Made by a program: the position numbers and the translations under genes
The notes under the pieces: model-generated
The model's input: only the letters and a program-made list of their open reading frames with translations
Told to the model about the DNA's origin: nothing
Databases searched by the model: none
In this document: one piece after another, positions 62,006 to 64,000 of the stretch
Numbering within the stretch: the stretch's first letter is position 1
How the letters are laid out: each line of letters starts with the position of its first letter
Source of the DNA: UBA3775 sp964584255
GTDB taxonomy: Bacteria; Bacillota; Clostridia; Lachnospirales; Lachnospiraceae
DNA: 64,000 nt
Direction of reading: 5' to 3'
NCBI GenBank assembly: GCA_964584255.1
Contig: CAZOZM010000008.1
Location: forward strand, 40,343 to 104,342

Positions 62006-62774
62006 AATACAGGAAATCAAAGGATATGCATCCAGTCTCGGTCTGATACAAACGAGAGATGATTTAGAAACAATTATTCATGAGGCTGAAAAGGCTCAGT
62101 CCAGTTATGTTGAGTTTATGCAGGATGTTCTTGGTGGTGAAATAAAATACCGCCAAAATAAAGCAAAGGAAAAAAGAATAAAGGAGGCAGGCTTTCCGTA
62201 TAAGAAATATTTAAAAGATTTTGACTTAAATTTTTGTCAGTCAATCACAAGGAAACAGCTGAATCAGCTGTCAGAACTCACTTGGGTTGACGGTATATAT
62301 AATCTCATACTTTCGGGTCCGCCGGGAGTTGGCAAGACACCTCTGGCGATTGCTCTTGCGTATCATGCCTGAGAAGAAGGTTACAAAGTAAGTTATACGA
62401 GCATGCAGTCCCTGATGCAGGTGCTTAGAACCTGTGAAGTGGACAGACGAAGCAGAGCCAAGCTGAACCGGATATTGAAATCAAATCTGTTGGTAGTGGA
62501 TGAAGTCGGTTATCTCCCAATAACGTCAGTAGAGGGAAATCTGTTCTTTCAACTGATATTACAGTTACAGGAGCAGACATCCATTGTTATTACAACCAAC
62601 AAGGGATTTGAAGAGCGGGCTGAATTTCTGGATGATGCAGCACTTGCTACTGCAATTCTGGACAGACTGTCCTATCGGTGTGACCGCATTCAGATGAGCG
62701 GAAAGAGCTACCGGTTAGAAAACCGTAAATCATTTTTGGATAAGAAAGGAACTGAGGACAATGAGATTTTATAA
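61998..62774 (+). pseudogene. istB: IS21-family helper ATPase IstB, interrupted by one TGA
   Basis: AAA+ ATPase that assists IstA. The frame from 61998 encodes the N-terminal region and Walker A (SGPPGVGKTPLA, about 102-113; the usual His after GKT is Pro), then meets a TGA at 62370-62372 (codon 125). The same frame resumes at once with EEGYKVSYTSMQ, Walker B LLVVDEVGY and the sensor motif VITTNKGFEE to a stop at 62774. Without the TGA it would be a normal ~258-residue IstB. A strong AAAGGAG precedes the ATG. Nonsense mutation or sequencing error are the two explanations. Confidence 0.87.
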
Positions 62775-63132
62775 AAATGTACCACAGGAGAACAGAGAGT
62801 TTTTGACAGAGCAGTTAAAAAAGTATGAAAAAGAAACGGCAATGACAAGTGCCGATCGAAAAGAACTGCATAAATGGTTGGCATCAGGTCGAAGCCCATA
62901 CGATAATGGTGATTATATATGTGGAGAAAATGGCTGGCCAATGGATTTCGTCAGTGCTATGCGTTTTGTGAATGAACAGCTGGAATGGTTTGAGAGTTTA
63001 TCAGAAGAAGAAAAGGAATCCTTGCTACATAAGAATGAACCCCAGTATGATACGCATCCAGATGAACCAGTATTCTGCATGAGTTCTGGGTTAAGAGATG
63101 TGTATCCAGATGAAGAATTGCCATTTCAATAA
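62761..63132 (+). CDS. Accessory small protein of the IS21 element, function unknown
   Basis: A 123-aa acidic, soluble protein starting MRFYKNVPQENREFLTEQL. It begins 14 bp inside the end of istB and has GAGGA upstream, so it is translated with the transposase genes. It contains SGRSPYDNGDYICGENGWPMDF (shown only as the 62880-62950 region), suggesting a compact domain; no catalytic motif is clear. It lies inside the inverted repeats and is therefore a third gene of the element, uncommon in classical IS21. It is the only intact gene of the element. Confidence 0.65.
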   Translation: MRFYKNVPQENREFLTEQLKKYEKETAMTSADRKELHKWLASGRSPYDNGDYICGENGWPMDFVSAMRFVNEQLEWFESLSEEEKESLLHKNEPQYDTHPDEPVFCMSSGLRDVYPDEELPFQ

Positions 63133-63185
63133 AACATAAATAACACAACCCACGGATTCGTCCGTTGGTATATAAATCAAGGTAA

Positions 63186-63235
63186 GTATGGAAAATTAAT
63201 TGCCGAAATTTATGGAAAAGTACTTGCCGTTTACA
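63186..63235 (-). repeat. Right end of the IS21 element
   Basis: Read on the minus strand: TGTAAACGGCAAGTAC, then TTTTCCATAAATTTCGGCAA, then TTAATTTTCCATAC, imperfectly repeating the left end. Confidence 0.8.
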
Positions 63236-63236
63236 A

Positions 63237-63497
63237 GTTGCCTTTTCTGTTGTTGTAATACTGATGTTTGCTCCTTTAGAACACGAGAATAAGCCTATAA
63301 GCGACAGGGATAAAAATAGACTTAGAAAAATCAGCGTCATCTACGCAGTTTTGTTTACACTCCTTGTTTTTGCGCTTTTTATAGCAAAACTGAAGATGAT
63401 AATGATATGTGTTGCGTTAGGAATGTTCACAGCAAGCGGTTCAATGTTAGTAGCTGTAATCGAAAAGAAGATAAAGTCAATACATCTTGGAACATAA
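63237..63497 (+). pseudogene. agrB: 5'-truncated accessory gene regulator B (AgrB) fragment
   Basis: AgrB is the membrane endopeptidase that processes AgrD into a cyclic autoinducer. Directly after the IS right end the frame reads VAFSVVVILMFAPLEHENKP, the conserved AgrB segment APxEHxNKP, followed by two membrane helices and a short basic tail, ending at 63497. About 100-110 N-terminal residues, including the catalytic His and Cys, are missing. The VirB6 fragment left of the IS is not their continuation. An internal ATG at 63264 has no ribosome binding site. AgrD processing from this locus therefore cannot be supported by this AgrB. Confidence 0.78.
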
Positions 63498-63564
63498 AAA
63501 CGACACGATATGCCAAAAGCATTGAGTTTTCATTGAAAATCTGCAAGAATTGAGGTGACGGCTT

Positions 63565-63750
63565 TTGCGAAAGTCAAATGAGCCGAACAAAATGATTTTG
63601 ATGACGATAGTTGCAGGATTGGTACTGCTTACACTGACATTGATTTCAAGAAGCGCATGTGCAATCTGTTTCTGCCAGCCAAGTGAGCCTATCGCTCTGC
63701 AAAGTGTTATCCAAGAAAGGGGGGGGAAGAAAAGTGAAGAAACTGAATAG
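63565..63750 (+). CDS. Small Cys-containing peptide, candidate second AgrD-like autoinducer precursor
   Basis: A 61-aa frame with a TTG start preceded by GAGGTGA at good spacing. It has a basic N-terminus, a hydrophobic helix (about 10-27) and the core SACAICFCQPSEP with Cys32, then a charged tail (QERGGKKSEETE). Aligned with AgrD encoded just downstream, SAC-AICFC-QPSEP and SAC-YFWFN-QPEMP have the same spacing. The Cys is at the same distance from the start (32 versus 31), and Phe is at ring position 5 in both. It overlaps agrD by 17 bp. Known AgrD families usually have one precursor, so this is a hypothesis; a plain small membrane protein is the alternative. Confidence 0.5.
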   Translation: MRKSNEPNKMILMTIVAGLVLLTLTLISRSACAICFCQPSEPIALQSVIQERGGKKSEETE

Positions 63751-63889
63751 TATTGTCCTGAAGTTCAGTTCTTCTCTGGCAGCTTTAGCATTACTCGTTG
63801 GTGTGTCCTCTGCGGCTTCTGCCTGCTATTTCTGGTTCAATCAGCCTGAAATGCCCAAAGCTATCGAGAAATTCAGAAAAGACATCTAA
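63734..63889 (+). CDS. agrD: Cyclic lactone autoinducer precursor AgrD
   Basis: Precursor of a quorum-sensing thiolactone peptide. The 51-aa product (GTG start, AAGGGGGGG upstream) has the amphipathic/hydrophobic leader KLNSIVLKFSSSLAALALL, then SSAASACYFWF with Cys31, then the conserved QPEMP and a charged tail (KAIEKFRKDI). This is the standard clostridial AgrD layout; a five-residue ring CYFWF is the most likely thiolactone. It overlaps the upstream small gene by 17 bp. No intact agrB, agrC or agrA is in the window. Confidence 0.85.
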   Translation: MKKLNSIVLKFSSSLAALALLVGVSSAASACYFWFNQPEMPKAIEKFRKDI

Positions 63890-63960
63890 CCTGAACAACA
63901 AATCGTAGGTATAGGCTCTGGTAGGCTCAGAACCTATACCTAAAGAAACGGAGGAAAAAA

Positions 63961-64000
63961 TGAAGAACAAACTTGTTCAGAAATCAAAAAGACTTTTGTC
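63961..64000 (+). CDS. 5' end of an unidentified gene running off the window
   Basis: ATG at 63961 follows GGAGG by 7 bases; the visible 13 residues are MKNKLVQKSKRLL, a basic N-terminus that would suit a signal peptide. An AGGTATAGG/CCTATACCT hairpin (63907-63942) without a T tract lies between agrD and this start. The product cannot be named. Confidence 0.5.

Larger units (their letters stand above)
60289..63235 (+). mobile_element. IS21-family insertion sequence (about 2.95 kb), inactivated
   Basis: Contains istA and istB in the usual overlapping order plus a third small gene. It is bounded by long imperfect inverted repeats that start TGTAA (60289) and end TTACA (63235). It separates a VirB6 fragment from an agrB fragment. 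No clean target-site duplication could be read next to the ends (left flank ...AACATGC, right flank AGTTGCC...), suggesting later rearrangement or an end placed a few bases off. istA and istB each contain one premature stop. Confidence 0.85.

Overview
The window looks like chromosome from a sporulating, anaerobic, low-to-moderate GC Firmicute, most likely a member of the Lachnospiraceae (Clostridia). The evidence is AGGAGG-type ribosome binding sites, TTGACA/TATAAT promoters, a CIRCE element on groESL, spoVAA/spoVAB, a YtvI-like protein, YqzL between era and recO, a MecA adaptor, single-chain glycyl-tRNA synthetase next to pyruvate phosphate dikinase, and many cell-wall and carbohydrate-active proteins. 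The genus cannot be fixed from sequence reading alone. No tRNA, rRNA or CRISPR array was seen.

Layout. 1-9.98 kb: tail of an unidentified protein, an 8Fe ferredoxin (minus strand), mecA, a DUF1858 protein, a GH18 lipoprotein behind a structured leader, a small alarmone synthetase with a cytidylate-kinase-like protein, a YtvI/AI-2E permease, proS and spoVAA-spoVAB. 10-23 kb: Ig-like/NodB deacetylase, ileS, glgP, a His-rich CsoR-family metal repressor convergent with a cbiM-cbiQ-cbiO Ni/Co transporter, and groES-groEL. 23.6-31.3 kb: metH, pth, mfd and a PrsA-like foldase. 31.5-45 kb: LTA-synthase-like sulfatase, a trigger-factor-like membrane foldase, a phospholipase-C-like protein, a PfkB kinase, a second deacetylase, GH3, acpP, dapF and an S66 peptidase. 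45.3-49.3 kb: a secreted glucosaminidase ending in a dockerin, followed directly by a membrane-anchored cohesin protein. 49.5-59.5 kb: csp, an M16C peptidase, era-yqzL-recO, glyS and ppdK.

After ppdK and three stacked terminators (about 59.6 kb) the sequence changes character. There is a hairpin-rich segment, a 5'-truncated VirB6/TrbL-like conjugation gene, and a complete IS21-family element (60289-63235) whose istA and istB each carry one in-frame stop. Beyond it lies an agrB missing its 5' end, followed by agrD. This is a decayed conjugative-element remnant.

How the genes fit together: much of the stable chromosome here serves envelope building and remodelling (two deacetylases, LTA synthase, PrsA-like and trigger-factor-like foldases, GH18, glucosaminidase, DapF, S66 peptidase). 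The rest is mostly translation and quality control (ProRS, IleRS, GlyRS, Pth, GroESL, MecA, Mfd, Era).

Most interesting points: (1) a small gene (63565-63750) just upstream of agrD encodes a leader-plus-Cys peptide whose core lines up residue for residue with the AgrD core, so there may be two tandem cyclic autoinducer precursors; (2) the adjacent dockerin/cohesin pair in a peptidoglycan-hydrolase setting; (3) a G/C-tract operator in front of cbiM that fits the neighbouring CsoR-family repressor; (4) two unassigned structured RNA elements (2158-2335 and 8750-8842).
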